The position numbers were made by a program, and so were the translations under genes. Under the pieces are notes generated by a model, which searched no databases, was not told the DNA's origin, and saw only the letters and a list, made by a program, of their open reading frames with translations. A stretch of 64,000 bases of DNA. Source: Lichina pygmaea (lineage: Eukaryota; Ascomycota; Lichinomycetes; Lichinales; Lichinaceae). The stretch covers positions 2,604,001 to 2,668,000 of the forward strand of contig OY730172.1 in NCBI GenBank assembly GCA_963422465.1, written 5' to 3'. This document shows positions 47,260 through 59,291 of this stretch, piece by piece (position 1 is the stretch's first letter; each line of letters opens with the position of its first letter).

Positions 47260-48340
47260 TGCGGCGGCGGCTGCGGCGGCGGCGGCATGACCCTGCTCAC
47301 CAACAGCATGAACAGCCTGTCCTCGCACGGACGAGCCTCGCCGGCGAGCGCGCTCTCGCCCGCGTCCGAGCTCGACTCGGCTTCCCCGTACGTCCGGTCC
47401 CGGTCGCTCAACCTGAGCCCGCACGGCTCGCCCTTCGCCAAGGCCCACCATGTTCTTCATCATCATCCCCACCATCACCATTACCACAACCACCGCACCA
47501 CCTTGGACACGCTGCCGTCGGGCGGCGCGCCGAGGGCGTCCCGGGACGAGTCGACCGCGGCGACGAAGCAACAGGCGATGCAGCGGATCCACCGCGTCTT
47601 CATCTGCGACTGCTGTCCGAAGAAGCCCAAGAAGTTTGAGACGGCGGATGAGTTACGGTACGTCGTCAGCCTCGGTCGGCCGTCACACCATCGATGCTCC
47701 CCCTTTTCTTTTTTTTTTTTCTCCCCCCCCCCCCCCCCCTCCCTCTCTTTACCGACCCACCCGCCACTCCACCTTGCGTCGAAAGAATCTGTCGACTTGA
47801 AGGCAGAGCCTGACGTCGACATCAAATCTAAATTCGGGTTTCAGCATCCACACCACCGAGAAGCAATATACCTGCCAGTACTGCAACAACAGATTCAAGA
47901 ACAAGAACGAGGCCGAACGGCATCAGAACAGTCTGCATCTGCGGCGCCACTCGTGGTCGTGTGCCGCCCTGGTGGACTACAAGGCGGCCTTCCACGCGTC
48001 GTCGACGAAGCCGTCCTCGACGGGGGCGCCCGCCGGCGACGTGTGCGGCTACTGTGGCGAGCACTTCCCCCTGCCGGCCGACTGGGTCGCGCGATTCGAG
48101 CATCTCACGAACGTGCACAAGTTCGGCGAGTGCAACAAGGCCAAGAAGTTCTTCCGCGCCGACCACTTCCGACAGCACCTCAAGCACAGCCACGCCGGCC
48201 TGAGCGGCAAGTGGACGAACATGCTGGAGACGGCCTGCATGAAGGACGAACCGGCACCAGAACGCGCAGGCTCGGGTCTCATCGATCGCGCCGGAGGCAT
48301 GACCCACGTCATCGACGAAGACCCCGAGGGCGAGATATGA
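45542..48340 (+). CDS. C2H2 zinc-finger protein with polyglycine tracts
   Basis: Exons 45542-46065, 46278-47657 and 47845-48340 (799 aa from the first in-frame ATG). The same frame is open without a stop back to 45245 and is Arg/Ser-rich (RFRSPSPRLESQ, RRFSDRL), so the true start may be in an unseen upstream exon. The N-terminal 600 residues are disordered, with two Gly runs of 14-20 residues from GGC repeats (46682-46740 and 47217-47285). The C-terminus holds the fingers: FICDCCPKKPKKFETADELR joined across the intron to IHTTEKQYTCQYC, then NEAERHQNSLHLRRHSWSC, CGYCGEHF with HLTNVHKFGEC, and FFRADHFRQHLKHSHAG. This finger block is strongly conserved in filamentous ascomycetes. DNA binding is inferred; targets are unknown. 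Confidence 0.85.
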
Positions 48341-50626
48341 CGGCAGCGGCTTCTTCTTCTCCAGGAGTCGATAATCTTGACGGGAGTCACGGCTAATGTC
48401 CAACGATGACCGCCCATCTGTTGATGTTGTCGTTGTTGTTGTTGTTGTTGTTGTTGTTGTCGTCTCAAAAGCCATCACTTTTCGTTCTTTGTCTTTGCTA
48501 TTCTTGCTCCAATCTCGTTGCTGCCGTCGTCTTTAGCTTCCCTGCGTGTGCTGTTCTCCGGGGCGTTTGGTCGAACCGGCTCCGTGGGGCCGTTCGAGTT
48601 GCTGCTTGTGTTCTGATCTCTGCTCGAATGCGACCACGAGGGTGGGAGGGTGTCGTCGTTGCAGATCGCATATTTGGTCTGGCTTTTTTGAGATGCATTT
48701 GATCGGCGAACGTCAATTGTCGGGTGTCGTGTGCCACTTCTGCTCGTCCTTTGCTGAAGCGGCCGGATCTGTGTACTCTTCTTCCTCTCCTCCTTGACCT
48801 TCAATGTCCTCTTCGAAGCATTTTCCATTCCGCCAGATGTGCCGCGACAGCGCTCCCTTGTCGCTCTCCTTCTATCGGACGCGTTATCTTTTCTCGCACT
48901 CCTTCCATCACGTCTTCGGGTGGGCGTCAGAACCCAGGTGCCAACGACGACACCGAGACGGCCGTGTCGTGCAGGCCCACAACGGAATAGGCTGTCTTGA
49001 GAGCTAATGTGCCAAGCGTCGATGAGACGTGTTTGATCGGTGAGATCCACATCTCTTTTCTATTGGCAACCATCTCGAGGGAGGGAGATGGTGACGTGGC
49101 GGGGTCGTGCTTCAGCATCTACAGTCTCCCCCTCTTTGGTCCCTCTATTTGTAGCCTACTTTCATGACCACTACCCATTCTCGAGGGGGTCCGCGTGGCG
49201 TGGAGCCGCGTGGCGTGGAGCCGCGTGGTCTGTACCCCCATGGGCCTGGATCTGTGTGACATGGAGCTGCGTGTCCTGAAGCCGCGCGGCCCCATGAAGC
49301 AAGATATCTACAGACACGAGCAGAGAGCTCAGGCCAGACGTTATTGTCAGCAAGATACTATCATCACCAGTAGCAGTAGCAGCAGCGGCAGGAGCGAGCG
49401 CAGCAGTTTAAAAGCAGAGAACATATATATCAGCAGGCCTATCCTCCCAGCTAGATCACCAGATCACCCATCTTGAGGCCCACCGCCACAGCCATGCCGC
49501 CACAACTACTCTACCGATGCCCCTCCCGTCACATCGCACGCATCCCTCCTAGATAGCTAGGCCAGTCGTGCGCGAACTCTCTCTCGTCTGCTTTCCAAAC
49601 CTGCCCTCCAAAGCTGCTCTTCCCAGCCACACACGTGCTGTACGTACCGTAAGCTGGTGCGATGTCTGGCGGCGTGTATCTGTCGTCGTCGGCCTCTCGA
49701 CTAAAAGAAAAAGAGAGAAAAAGAGGAAAAAGAGAAGAAAGAGAGACCGGCTCGAGTGTCGTTCGCCTCCGGATCATGGTCGAACAGAGAAAGAAAAGGT
49801 GAAGGAATAGAGAAAGGCGAAAAGAAAAAAAAGGAAAAAGGATGGCATGGATGGTTTTGTTCTTTGGTTATGATCATCTGGTGGGGCGGTTTTGTTCTCG
49901 ACGGACGGAATCAACTTGTCTCTCGTTACACGATCGAGAGTGATGAGCTTCGATGGGGGGGATTCAATCGGGGTGTGTGACCTTGTGTGGTGGTTGGTGG
50001 TGCCTCTAGAGACTGCGCCTGAGCATTTGGACTACTCTAGTCTTCTATCAGGACCAAAGTAGTGCAGTTGTCTCCCGCAAAGTAGTCTAGCAGCCATCGA
50101 TGCAATCTACAGATGCACCGCATGAGAACAAGATGCAGTCATCTGTATGTGATGTAGAGACATGTCTTGGCTGATAGAGTATAGATTGGTTCAAGGGTAG
50201 TCTGGTTGGAGTGAGCTGCCCTGTACTGCACCTCTCTGGCCGAGGATCTCGACGCCAAGTCTCAGCACGTCCTTGGGTATCCAGATGGTGGATAAAAGTT
50301 CTCGACGGAGAGGAATGCTTCACGGCGTTATGTAAGCCTCGATGGTGGCTACCGCCAGCGTCCAGGCAGCTCCACATCCGGCTGATGGGTGTAAGGGACC
50401 CCTCTGGATGAACAGCGAGAGCGGTCATGTCGTCCTAACAGGGAGTAAAGCACTAGTGGTCCACCGGCGAGCATCCCCTGCCGACCAGTATGCTAGAGCA
50501 TGGATCGTAAGAGACGACCACGGGCCGAACACCACGCCGGTCATCGACGACCACCAACAGCCAGTCCTCTCGATGCATGCATCCGCCCCACACGCCTTGA
50601 AGCTGTGACCGTGATCGTCGAGCGCA
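48341..50626. other. intergenic, no gene seen
   Basis: 3' flank of the C2H2 gene with (TTG)n at 48424-48460, imperfect GTGGCGTGGAGCCGC repeats at 49193-49235, and purine-rich tracts at 49703-49845. No coding sequence recognised. Confidence 0.5.
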
Positions 50627-51080
50627 TCAGTCTCCGTCATCGTTCGACCTCTTCATCCTGCCAGAGCCAAACACCAGTCCGCCGCAGACGAGATTGACCA
50701 AGCAGAGACCCATGGTCGCGCCTCGGACCACCCCTCTAGGGCTCCACTTGCGCACGAGAGCCTGCTTCCTCCGTCTCGCCATGAGGAGATAGACGCCGGA
50801 CCAGGCCGAGCTGAGCCCAGCGGCATCGGTCGCATCGCCGAGGAGGTTGAGGTAACTCGAGAAGAGAAGCACTGGCGGCACCAAGAGAGGGATGAACTTG
50901 GGCGGCCGTAGGTGTTGCGCCGTGATCAGTGAGGCCAGGACGACCGGCGGAACTGACGATTCTGAGAGGAACGGCTCAGTCGTCGATCGAGCACGTGTCA
51001 AGTACCGTACCGGCTTACGTACCACCATATGATCCGGCCAGCTCTGTCAAAGAACGTCGCCTTCCCTCGTCGTCGACCAT
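50627..51080 (-). CDS. small membrane protein, AIM19-like
   Basis: Exons 51080-51023 and 50961-50627 (130 aa). The 61-nt intron joins ELAGSYGE to SSVPPVVLASLITAQHLRPP. Three hydrophobic segments follow: PKFIPLLVPPVLLFSSYLNL, AGLSSAWSGVYLLM and GATMGLCLVNLVCGGLVFG, separated by a basic loop (ARRRKQALVRKW). Size and pattern resemble the Aim19 family of mitochondrial membrane proteins of unknown biochemical role; I am moderately sure of that match. It is divergently transcribed from HLJ1, 336 bp apart. Confidence 0.65.
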
Positions 51081-51416
51081 CTTCCAAGATTCCTCTCGAG
51101 ACAATCCTGTTGGATCGAGCCGTTCAAGTGTGGGTGTATGGAAAGTTTATCACGACGCGAACGTTTTGCTTTGGCTCTAGCGGAACATGCCGCTATCGCC
51201 AACTGTGCTTGCACCTCCAGCACTGATGCCACGCTGCAGTTACAACTGACGACCGTCGTGGAGATATCGGAGTGGGCTCCGACAACGGCCGCTCAAGCCG
51301 GTAGATTCCAGTTCCGCCGAACATTCAAAGTCGACCTTGCGCTTTCCCTCTCGACCAAGAGTCGCTGCATCCCGTGATCGGACCGGCGGGGGAGGGGAAG
51401 TTCGAGCGCCTCAACG
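51081..51416. promoter_or_regulatory. divergent promoter, AIM19-like / HLJ1
   Basis: 336 bp between the two start codons with no other gene. No TATA box is evident. Confidence 0.5.
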
Positions 51417-51948
51417 ATGCCGTCCGCGACCGCATCCGGCGCGAGAGCGACTCCCAACGGCGGCGGAGCCACAGCACGAGACCACAAGCAGGGCAACCAG
51501 GAGCGGAAGTACACGGTCGAGCAGCGAGCGGCGGTGATCCGCGTCCGCAAATGCTCGGCCGTGGCCTATTACGACATCCTCGGGCTCGAGGAGGTGCGCA
51601 CGGCCGTGACGGAGAACGAGATCAAGAAGGCGTACCGGAAGCTCAGCCTGCTGACCCATCCGGATAAGAACGGGTACGAGGGCGCCGACGAGGCCTTCAA
51701 GAGTGAGTGCACGAGCCGAGGATGCCCCGGGCCTTTTCGTTCGTCACACGTGGCCGTTCTAGCTACATTTTGTGCGCTTGGGCATCTGCGGAATCAGTAT
51801 GGACACGCGCTGACGAATGTTTCTCGGACGACCAGTGGTGTCAAGAGCTTTCCAGGTGCTCTCGGACCCGGACAAGAAGGCCAAGTTCGACAGCCACGGC
51901 GGGGACCCAGACAACCGCTTCGGACCGGGCTCGTCAGCAGCAGGCGCA

Positions 51949-51987
<39 letters not shown>

Positions 51988-52829
51988 TCATCGTCACCGT
52001 TCGGCGGCTTCGCGCGAAGTCCGGGTTCTGCGCGACAGGCGCCGATGTGGGACGACGAGATCTCGCCCGAGGAGCTCTTTGCACGCTTCTTCGGCGGAGG
52101 GGGCATGGGTGCCGGGGGTCCTTTTGGTGCGTACAGTACGTCGTCGTCGTCATCCGTTAAGCAGTCCGACATCCGTTCGTTTCCTCCTCTGCGGACGCCG
52201 TCTCGACCGCACCGACAACGACTGACCTTCGCCCGATCGACACAGACGGTGGCATGTTCGACGCCGGCCCCCAGTTCGTCTTCAACCTCGGCGGAGGCCC
52301 CGGTTTCCGAGTCCACCAGTTCGCGGGCGCACGTCCACGGCGACGACCACGTGACGCGACGACGGGCGACGGCGCGGCCGAGCCGTCGCCGTCGTTCCTG
52401 TCGGCCCTATCGAACCTCTTGCCGCTGCTCATCCTCTTCGTCCTGCCGTTCCTCTCGTCGCTCTTCTCCGGGGACGGACCGTCGAGCGGGTCGTCGGGCC
52501 CGTCGTTCCGGTTCGACTCGGCCGTGCCGCCGCACACGCTGCACCGCCAGACGCCGCGGCTCAACATCGACTACTACGTGAACCCGTCCGACGTCGTCGA
52601 CTGGCCCTCGCGCAAGCTGCACCAGCTCGACCAGAAGGCCGAGCTCAGCTACCTCGGCCGGCTCCGGTCCGAGTGCGACGCGGAGTTCGATCGGCGCCAG
52701 CGCCTCATGCACGACGCCCGCGGCTGGATCTTCCAGGACGTCGACAGGCTCCACGAGGCGCGCAACATGCCCATGACGAGCTGCGACAAGCTCGATCGCT
52801 TGCGGGCCGGGAGGCCGGCGTCGCAATGA
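51417..52829 (+). CDS. HLJ1: ER-membrane J-domain protein (HLJ1/DNAJB12 type)
   Basis: Exons 51417-51702, 51836-52126 and 52246-52829 (386 aa). The J domain spans about 45-120: [29 protein letters not shown] with the HPD triad, then [21 protein letters not shown] Gly/Phe-rich region and a run of about 15 Ala follow, then a membrane segment ([20 protein letters not shown], about 250-272). The C-terminal DUF1977-like domain contains [15 protein letters not shown] and ends near CDKLDRLR. Family members sit in the ER membrane with the J domain in the cytosol and recruit Hsp70 for ER-associated degradation. The ATG at 51417 starts a basic, unstructured leader. Confidence 0.92.
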
Positions 52830-54606
52830 ACCGCTGCCGTTCCTCTCCGTCTTTGGCTCAATGTTTTGGGGAGCAGGCGTTTCCGGACGTGACTTTTTCT
52901 CGTTCTTCTTCACGCGCTATGATCTTTACTAGTGTTGCCCGTCGTGCCAACGTTGGTATCTTCTCCATTCCGTCAACTTTTCGTTCGTCATCCCGTATCT
53001 TTTTTTCCCCTTTCCCATCTCTTCCTCCTCCCTCTCTCCCCTTGCTTCTCTCATCCTCAATCCCATCCTCGATTCCCTACATCCCCTACACCAATTCTCC
53101 CCCCCCCCCCCCATCCTTCTTTTGGTGGGGAACCCGGGCGGAGGTGGGGGAAGTGTGGTCTGAGAAACATTGTTGTTGGATACCTTCAAAACCTCGTCTC
53201 TACCTCGCTCGTGCTCAACGAGAGCAACGCATAGTCCTGTCCTTGGCGAATGACACCCTCTAACCATACCTTTTCCCCGTCTCCCTCTTTCTCATCCTCG
53301 TTCTATTCGCCTCCCTTGTCTTCGTCTAGCGGCTTTCTCGCCACCGCATCATCACTCTTGTTGTCCTCCACCCTTGTCATCTCTTCCTCCTCTCGACCAC
53401 CTCCCTCTTATCTTTCCTTCCTCATCTCTCCCTCCTCATCTCCATCTTCTTCTCTGTACGTACTTATACACACCCAGAGTGGCATGTCTGAACATTGTCA
53501 TGTCCAATTCTGTAAAGAGACACCAAAAGCCTGTCAGCTGTCACAACCATTGATCCGATCTCTTGTCTCAACCGCTCTTTTTAATCCAGTGCAGATTCCT
53601 TCTTTGGCATCGTAGTTGCTGTACGTACAGCAATGATGGAAGGGGCGGTGACTAGTGCAGTACTCGAAGGTTATGTACGTAGAATGGAGTGGGGCGGGGC
53701 TAGAGTGTAGTGTAGTGTAGTGGATTGGACCGGACTGGATTGGAGTGGGAGCAGTGCGATGCAGGGTACAAAGTAGAGCATGATACGCATGTCATATAAT
53801 CTCATGCAGTCTCATACAGTCTGTCTGTGCAGCTGGTGGGGACAAGAGACTAGACCAATTCCCCTTCCCAGTCTCTCTCTCTCTGCCCTCCCCCAAACAC
53901 TCTTCTGAACACTCTTCTGAACAACTCTCCCTAGGTAGCACTCTTTCCGGCACGGACAACTCCCCACCTCCCCACCTCCTCCCAACTCCAATTCCCAAGA
54001 CCTCTTTTTCCAAGAGTATATATTTCACACAGCAAAAGTCAATTACACACACACACACACTCACTCACACTCACACTCACTCACTCACTGACACACACAG
54101 AGACAGAGAGAGAGAGAGAGAAATGTCATGTCCCGTTCAAGTGCCCCATGTACCAACACAGTACGGGCGTACAGAAGTAAAGCCCTGTAGTGTCAAGGTT
54201 CTATCCAAAAGTGCCTTGGTTGCAAGGGTTCGAGAGGCCCAGTTCTGAAAAGGGCCAGTTCTGAAAAGGGCCCCGCCCGTGAATCCTCCGTCACTTGCGA
54301 AGATCCGAGTCGTGAGTTCAGTTGCGAGTTCAGAGTCGTGAGTTTGGAGTTGCGAAGATCCGAAGCGTCAACTTAGCTGCGATCGGCAGGATGGACTCTA
54401 CAGTACGTATGTACGTGCTGCAGCATACTTTGTCATGACGATTGATGAGTGTACAGCTTGCTCTGCCAAGTTTTTTTTTTAGTTTTATTTTGGAGGGGGG
54501 GGGGGGGTCCACAATTCCTGTCCACTTTCTCCGCGCAACAAGTGAAGCAGATCACCATCGACAGGACTCAATCGAAGAAAAACCGCTTTTGCCCACGTCG
54601 TCGCCC
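52830..54606. other. intergenic, pyrimidine-rich, no gene seen
   Basis: HLJ1 3' flank, long CT-rich stretches (52960-53450), GTAGTGTAGTG repeats at 53703-53722, and the AC/AG microsatellite at 54045-54121. No coding sequence recognised. Confidence 0.5.
54045..54121. repeat. compound (AC)n-(TCAC)n-(AG)n microsatellite
   Basis: ACACAC, then CACTCA-type units, then ten or so AG dinucleotides. Confidence 0.9.
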
Positions 54607-56861
54607 CTAGTTCTGTCCCCCCCAGTTCTGTCCCCCCCAGTTCTTTCCCCCCCTGCCCTTGCTCGCGTCCCTACTTCGCTGTTCTTCGTCTAGTCTGGCC
54701 GCCCTTCTCGCGCCGTTCATTTCCTTCTCGCTAATCCGCAGCTCCTCGGCGTAGCCGCCAAAAGCGCCGAGCACTGCTCCGAGCGCCACTCGGAACTTCC
54801 TCAGGATGACATGCACGTCGTGCAAGTCGCTCTCGCGGTCGCGCTTGTCGGCGTCGACGTCCGTCCAGTGAGGCGTCAGGAACTGTTGCAGGGTTTCCAG
54901 GTTCCTGATCGCGCCGGTGAATGTCCTGATGATGCAGGGCACGTCGTTCTGCACTTTGCCGTAGACATCCTCGGAGATGCTGGCGGTGGCGAGACGGCTG
55001 ATGGCGTCGATGGCGTCGATCACCATGCCCACATCTCCGGACGGGGAGCCGAGCACTATTGCCCGCGCGCGCCGATCCAGCGTTTGTCGGAATGGAGATC
55101 CGAGCGCAGACCGCAGAAATTCCATGGCGTAGTCGTTACTTCTGGCCTTGAAGTACGAATGGGATAGCTTCTGCTTTTGGGTAGGGGTCAACAACCGATC
55201 CAGAGCGTATTCGAACAGCCGCTTCGAGAGCGCAAGCGGAGTAGCTTCGTTTTTCGCCGGAGCAGGAGTTCTGCCATGGGATCGGGCAAACGTCCCGATG
55301 GTCGCCTCGACCTTCTCGATCCGCGAATGAGGTAGCTGGACACCTGCGAATATAGGTTCCTCCCTCAGAGGCGTCGAGATCCGAGGAAGTGGCTGTAAAG
55401 CGCCCGGCTGCACCATGGTGGTTGCCGGCGCTTGCTCTGATGACGGTCTCAGCGCGCTGATGACGCGAATGTCGAGAGCCTCGACAACCGCCAAGGACGC
55501 ATGCAACACCTGTGACCAAGTTGCCCCGCCTGTTCGATCGATCTCCTCGAAGATGGTTTTCCGTCGCTGTGGGTGCTTCTGCGAGATGACGGCCAGCTCC
55601 CAGAAAGCAAATGTCTCTCCCAAAATTAGCCAGGAACAAAGCATAGATCAGACGCAGCATAGTTACCTTCGAGACATCCCTCTTGCTCCTCAACCCCGTC
55701 AGAAGAGTCCCGTTCTGGTCTTGGCAGTAGGTCGTCAAGGGCACGAAATTCTTGACCGGCTCCTGCGCGAAGAAAGCTTCAAAGGTCGCCGCAGCCGTTT
55801 CCCAAAGCATGACCAGCAGGAAGCAAGCAACTACAAGGCGGACGAGGAGAGAGAATTGGTAAGGAGGAGTGCTTGGCGGTTCAGAGGGCGACCTCGGAAT
55901 GTAGCTGGAAATCCTGACGACGAAAGAAGTCCAGGACCAGATAGTCCGGCGAAAAAGGATGGAGTAAACGACTGGCCCCACGACGGCGAGAGACAGACAC
56001 CGCAAAAATCCTAGCTGAGCTCGGTGTGGAAGCGTCCTCATGATTCGCTGCTGCGGAGAGGGTACCGCAAGATCTCGACCACCGGACGGATTAGCTGGAT
56101 GCGGACTACAAACACGCATCACGATCCGGTCGTAGTCGCAGACCAGATGGACCCAGCTCTGCACGACTGCGAGCATGTAGCATACGCTTCGCACGTACAA
56201 GGGCCTCTCGTTGAGGTATGCACGTTCGTATGATCTGTCAAAATCTCAGACGCTGCACGACGAAGCGGGTTCGGCAGGGGCTACCTCGTCTCAGCCTTCA
56301 GGCCCAAGTTGCTCTCGCCAGGCACCGACCAGATATACATCTCAGCAAAGCAGAGTGCCGAAAAGAGATACCAGAAAAGCGTCTGGATTGCATAGCGTGA
56401 GAACAAAACCCCCAAGGCTTCCTGAAATGACGACGGCGCCGTTCTCGGTCCAACTGAAGTCATGCATTAGTCAAGACTGGGGTACAATATCTCATGTACG
56501 AGGGGCGATCGTGAAACCTACTGTGCAGCTGAGCTACCCGAAGGATGAAAACCATCAAGGTGGATATTGAAAATGCAAGGGTCCGGAGCAGAGCCGGTCC
56601 GAAGGGAAACCATGCCCAGAAGACTGCTCTTGAGCAACATCAGTAATCCGCCCAAGAAGTCGCTACGAGGCACAGCTCGAATGAAAGAAAAAGCTGTCAT
56701 CGATGGCTATTGTACATACATGACGATTTGTCACATATGACAACACCGACGACGTAGCTGAGCAAACACAGAACACCATACGCGGAAATGAATCTCTTGT
56801 GCAATGTCAGCGTCAAGATATCCTTGTATAGCCGTTGCCGGCCAGGCTGCGTCGCCGACAT
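54607..56861 (-). CDS. NDC1: nuclear pore / spindle pole body membrane protein Ndc1
   Basis: Exons 56861-56720, 56623-56522, 56453-56285, 56234-55667 and 55614-54607 (662 aa). The N-terminal half carries about six membrane segments, for example RFISAYGVLCLLSYVVGVVI, WAWFPFGPALLRTLAFSI, TLFWYLFSALCFAEMYIW and VRLVVACFLLVMLWETAA. The family block then follows: FVPLTTYCQDQNGTLLTGL, SKTFAFWELAVISQ, RRKTIFEEIDRTGGATWSQV. The cytosolic C-terminal half ends in helical KFRVALGAVLGAFGGYAEEL. Ndc1 anchors the nuclear pore complex, and in yeast the spindle pole body, in the nuclear envelope. The last residues (GGKNWGGQNWGGQN) come from a C-rich tandem repeat reaching into the gene. It is divergent from PEP12. 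Confidence 0.92.
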
Positions 56862-57188
56862 GGCTCGATCCTCAGCCAGTGAAAGGCGCCAATGAGTACG
56901 CCGACACCAGATTGAAGGTCATAATCGAGCCTTGCTGTTGAAAGAGGGTCCCGTCGTTGGTGGGCGCGAGAGTGTAGGAAGACGCGTTGTATCTTGCGGT
57001 GGCCTGGTGTACCGTACCGGGACTGCCTCGTGCATATATGAACCGCGCCGTCTACCGTAGTTGAGCCTCAATAAACGGACGGGTGCCTGTGACGCCATAG
57101 ACTACCGGTACCTTCGTATTGGCAAACACGTCAGCCGCCCTCGACTGGACGTCCAGACGACGAGCTCGACTTCATCCACCGGATCACC
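56862..57188. promoter_or_regulatory. divergent promoter, NDC1 / PEP12
   Basis: 327 bp between start codons. It contains GTACCGTACC and TACCGGTACC palindromic pieces (57010-57115). Confidence 0.5.
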
Positions 57189-58084
57189 ATGTCTTACGAG
57201 CGCCTTCCCAGCTTAGAGGCGCAACCGACAACGACACGGCGCGAAGATGATCCGCAGTTTAGCGATGACCCAGAGTTTCGAGATCTTACCCGCGATCTAT
57301 CGGCTCGGCTCTTTACCTTGACGACAAACGTCGGGAAGCTATCCAACCAGGTTGCTCTGCTAGGCACGAAGAGAGACACCGAGAGAGTCCGGGAACGAGT
57401 ACACAACCTTCTGGAAGAGAATCAAAGCGGCTTCAAACGGCTTGCGGATGGCGTGAAGAAGGTCCAGACATGGGAAGACGTCAACGTCCGTTTACCCGGG
57501 CCACCTGAAGAACATTGGGTCTCGCCTTGCTGATCAAAATGCCACTACAGCCACATCAGAAATACATCCAACAAAAACTCTACCGGGAATTCCAATCGAC
57601 GCTGGCCGAGTTCCAGACCGTTCAACGGTTGGCGTTAGAGAAGCAGCGTTCATCTGCACGCGCCGCGCGGACAGCGCTCGAGGAACAGACGGATCCGTCC
57701 TCGCCCCAGCGGGAACAGCAGCAGCAGCAACAGATTGGCGGGCAGCAGGAACAGGAGCAACTACGACTGGCCCCGCAGGACGAGGTCGACTTCCAGGAGG
57801 CCCTCGTCGTCGAGCGCGAATCCGAGATCCGCCACATCGAGCAAGGCGTCAGCGAACTGAACGAGCTTTTCAGGGACGTCGCGCACATCGTCAGCGAACA
57901 GCGCGAGCAGATCGACCTGATCGCCGACAACGTCGAGAATGTCCGGACCGATGCTCGTGGCGCCGACGTTGAGCTAAGGCGAGCCAGCAAGTACCAGAAG
58001 AACGCGAGGACGAGGGCTTGCTGTCTGTTGCTGATACTGGCCGTCATTCTTACCGTCATTCTGCTCGCTGTATTCTTGGGGTGA
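57189..58084 (+). CDS. PEP12: endosomal/vacuolar syntaxin (Qa-SNARE), PEP12 type
   Basis: Exons 57189-57485 and 57551-58084 (276 aa). The intron donor is GTCCGT, weak but the only one restoring VQTWEDVN-PHQKYIQQKL. The N-terminal Habc-like bundle reads FRDLTRDLSARLFTLTTNVG and continues to REFQSTLAEFQTVQRLALEK. A Gln-rich linker follows. The SNARE helix runs from ESEIRHIEQGVSELNELFRD through AHIVSEQREQIDLI, with the zero-layer Gln in SEQ. The C-terminal anchor is CCLLLILAVILTVILLAVFL. It mediates fusion at the late endosome/vacuole. It converges with CYC3. Confidence 0.9.
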
Positions 58085-58418
58085 GAGGTTTATTGCATGG
58101 GTATTGCGTTATTTCCTGTCCTCTCGGATTTTGGGGAGGCAACCCCTCGGCGGGGTGGACAGTTACGCTGGCGTTCGGCGGTTGTGTCTGCTCGTGTCTC
58201 GTCCCAATGAGGATGAATGGTATGGGCTGTCTACCCAGCTTACCCCACCTCTCGACAGTGGCAGAGGTGCGTTACAGGATCTGCCAGGCAACGCATAAAG
58301 TACGGTACAATGTAGTCTTCAGATGTGGACGAATCTATGCCCAGACCCAGAGATGTTCCCCCCACCTAGCGCGATGTAAATGCTCAAACGCAGCCCCGAC
58401 GCCCATGTTCAATCCGAC
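58085..58418. other. convergent intergenic spacer
   Basis: Shared 3' region of the PEP12 and CYC3 genes. No coding sequence recognised. Confidence 0.5.
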
Positions 58419-59291
58419 TCAGGCAAACCCCCAAGCTCTAGCGACGCGCATGCGAAGCCCTTCCCACGAGTTCAACTTGGGCCGTACGTCGAGGTAGAAG
58501 CTGAGGCCGCGTCTGCCACCGGTCTCGTCCTTGCCCGAGTAGAAGTCGATGACGTAGTCGACCTTCTTGCCGCATCGATCGACGACCCAGTCGTGCCTGT
58601 CGAAGGGCGCCGTATAGCCGACGAGCGTGTTGAGCCGCGCCCTCGGTGTCATGGCCTGCGAGTCTCCCGAGAAGGAGTGGAGTTTGGGTCCACCGCAGCT
58701 GGGAACATGCACAGAGCCGGGTGGAACTTGAATTAGCCTCTGTTTCTCACGACGCCGAGTGTCGTCTTTCGTATGCGGGTCGTGGGTGAAATGGATGGCT
58801 AGAGCAAGAGCATACCTCTCCCCGCCCTGGTCTTTCTCCCAGCGCTTGATCTCTGACCAAGCGCGTTCGTTCACGGCGTTGTGGATGGGCACGATCGTCT
58901 TCATGTCCTCGCTGTTGGGACCGAAGTTCTTCCGGCGCATCGCGTCGAAGAACATCTGCTCCGACGGATAGATCCAGTTTCCCGTCCGCGATGCGCTCGT
59001 CTCGCGTTCGTTGTTGGCCAGTGCCGCGCTGTCGTTGGCCCGAGGGATGCTCGAGATCACTCGCTCGGTGGCTAGTTTGTCCGTGTTCGACACAGTGCCG
59101 CTTGATGATGGGTCCCTCGGCCACCGCGGAGCTCGCGCGCTTTGGTCGATGGCGGATGAGTTGCAACTTGCGCCGCCTTCGTTCTCACCGCTCGACTGGG
59201 TCGAGGCTTGGGTACGTAGCCATGCTGCGCGAGCATTATCATCTACCGGGCAGGATGATCCGGGCTGCTGCTCCTTCTTTTGGGCGTCCAT
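58419..59291 (-). CDS. CYC3: mitochondrial holocytochrome c synthase (heme lyase)
   Basis: Exons 59291-58816 and 58698-58419 (251 aa). The enzyme attaches heme to the CxxCH cysteines of apocytochrome c in the mitochondrial intermembrane space. A CPV motif (SSCPVDD, residue 14), the heme-binding motif of this family, lies near the start. The conserved core is NWIYPSEQMFFDAMRRKNF, EDMKTIVPIHNAVNERAWSE (containing the essential His), then KLHSFSGDSQAMTPRARLN, GYTAPFDRHDWVVDRCGKKV and YVIDFYSGK. The 117-nt intron falls between GGER and SCGGPKL. Length is close to yeast Cyc3. A single gene for cytochromes c and c1 is usual in Pezizomycotina, so it may serve both. It shares a 219-bp promoter with MVD1. 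Confidence 0.93.
   Translation of the reverse strand: MDAQKKEQQPGSSCPVDDNARAAWLRTQASTQSSGENEGGASCNSSAIDQSARAPRWPRDPSSSGTVSNTDKLATERVISSIPRANDSAALANNERETSASRTGNWIYPSEQMFFDAMRRKNFGPNSEDMKTIVPIHNAVNERAWSEIKRWEKDQGGERYALALAIHFTHDPHTKDDTRRREKQRLIQVPPGSVHVPSCGGPKLHSFSGDSQAMTPRARLNTLVGYTAPFDRHDWVVDRCGKKVDYVIDFYSGKDETGGRRGLSFYLDVRPKLNSWEGLRMRVARAWGFA

Noticed and set aside
46822-47592. Minus-strand frame with poly-Ala opposite the C2H2 gene
   Set aside because: Antisense of GGC tracts; the plus-strand reading has splice sites and conserved zinc fingers.
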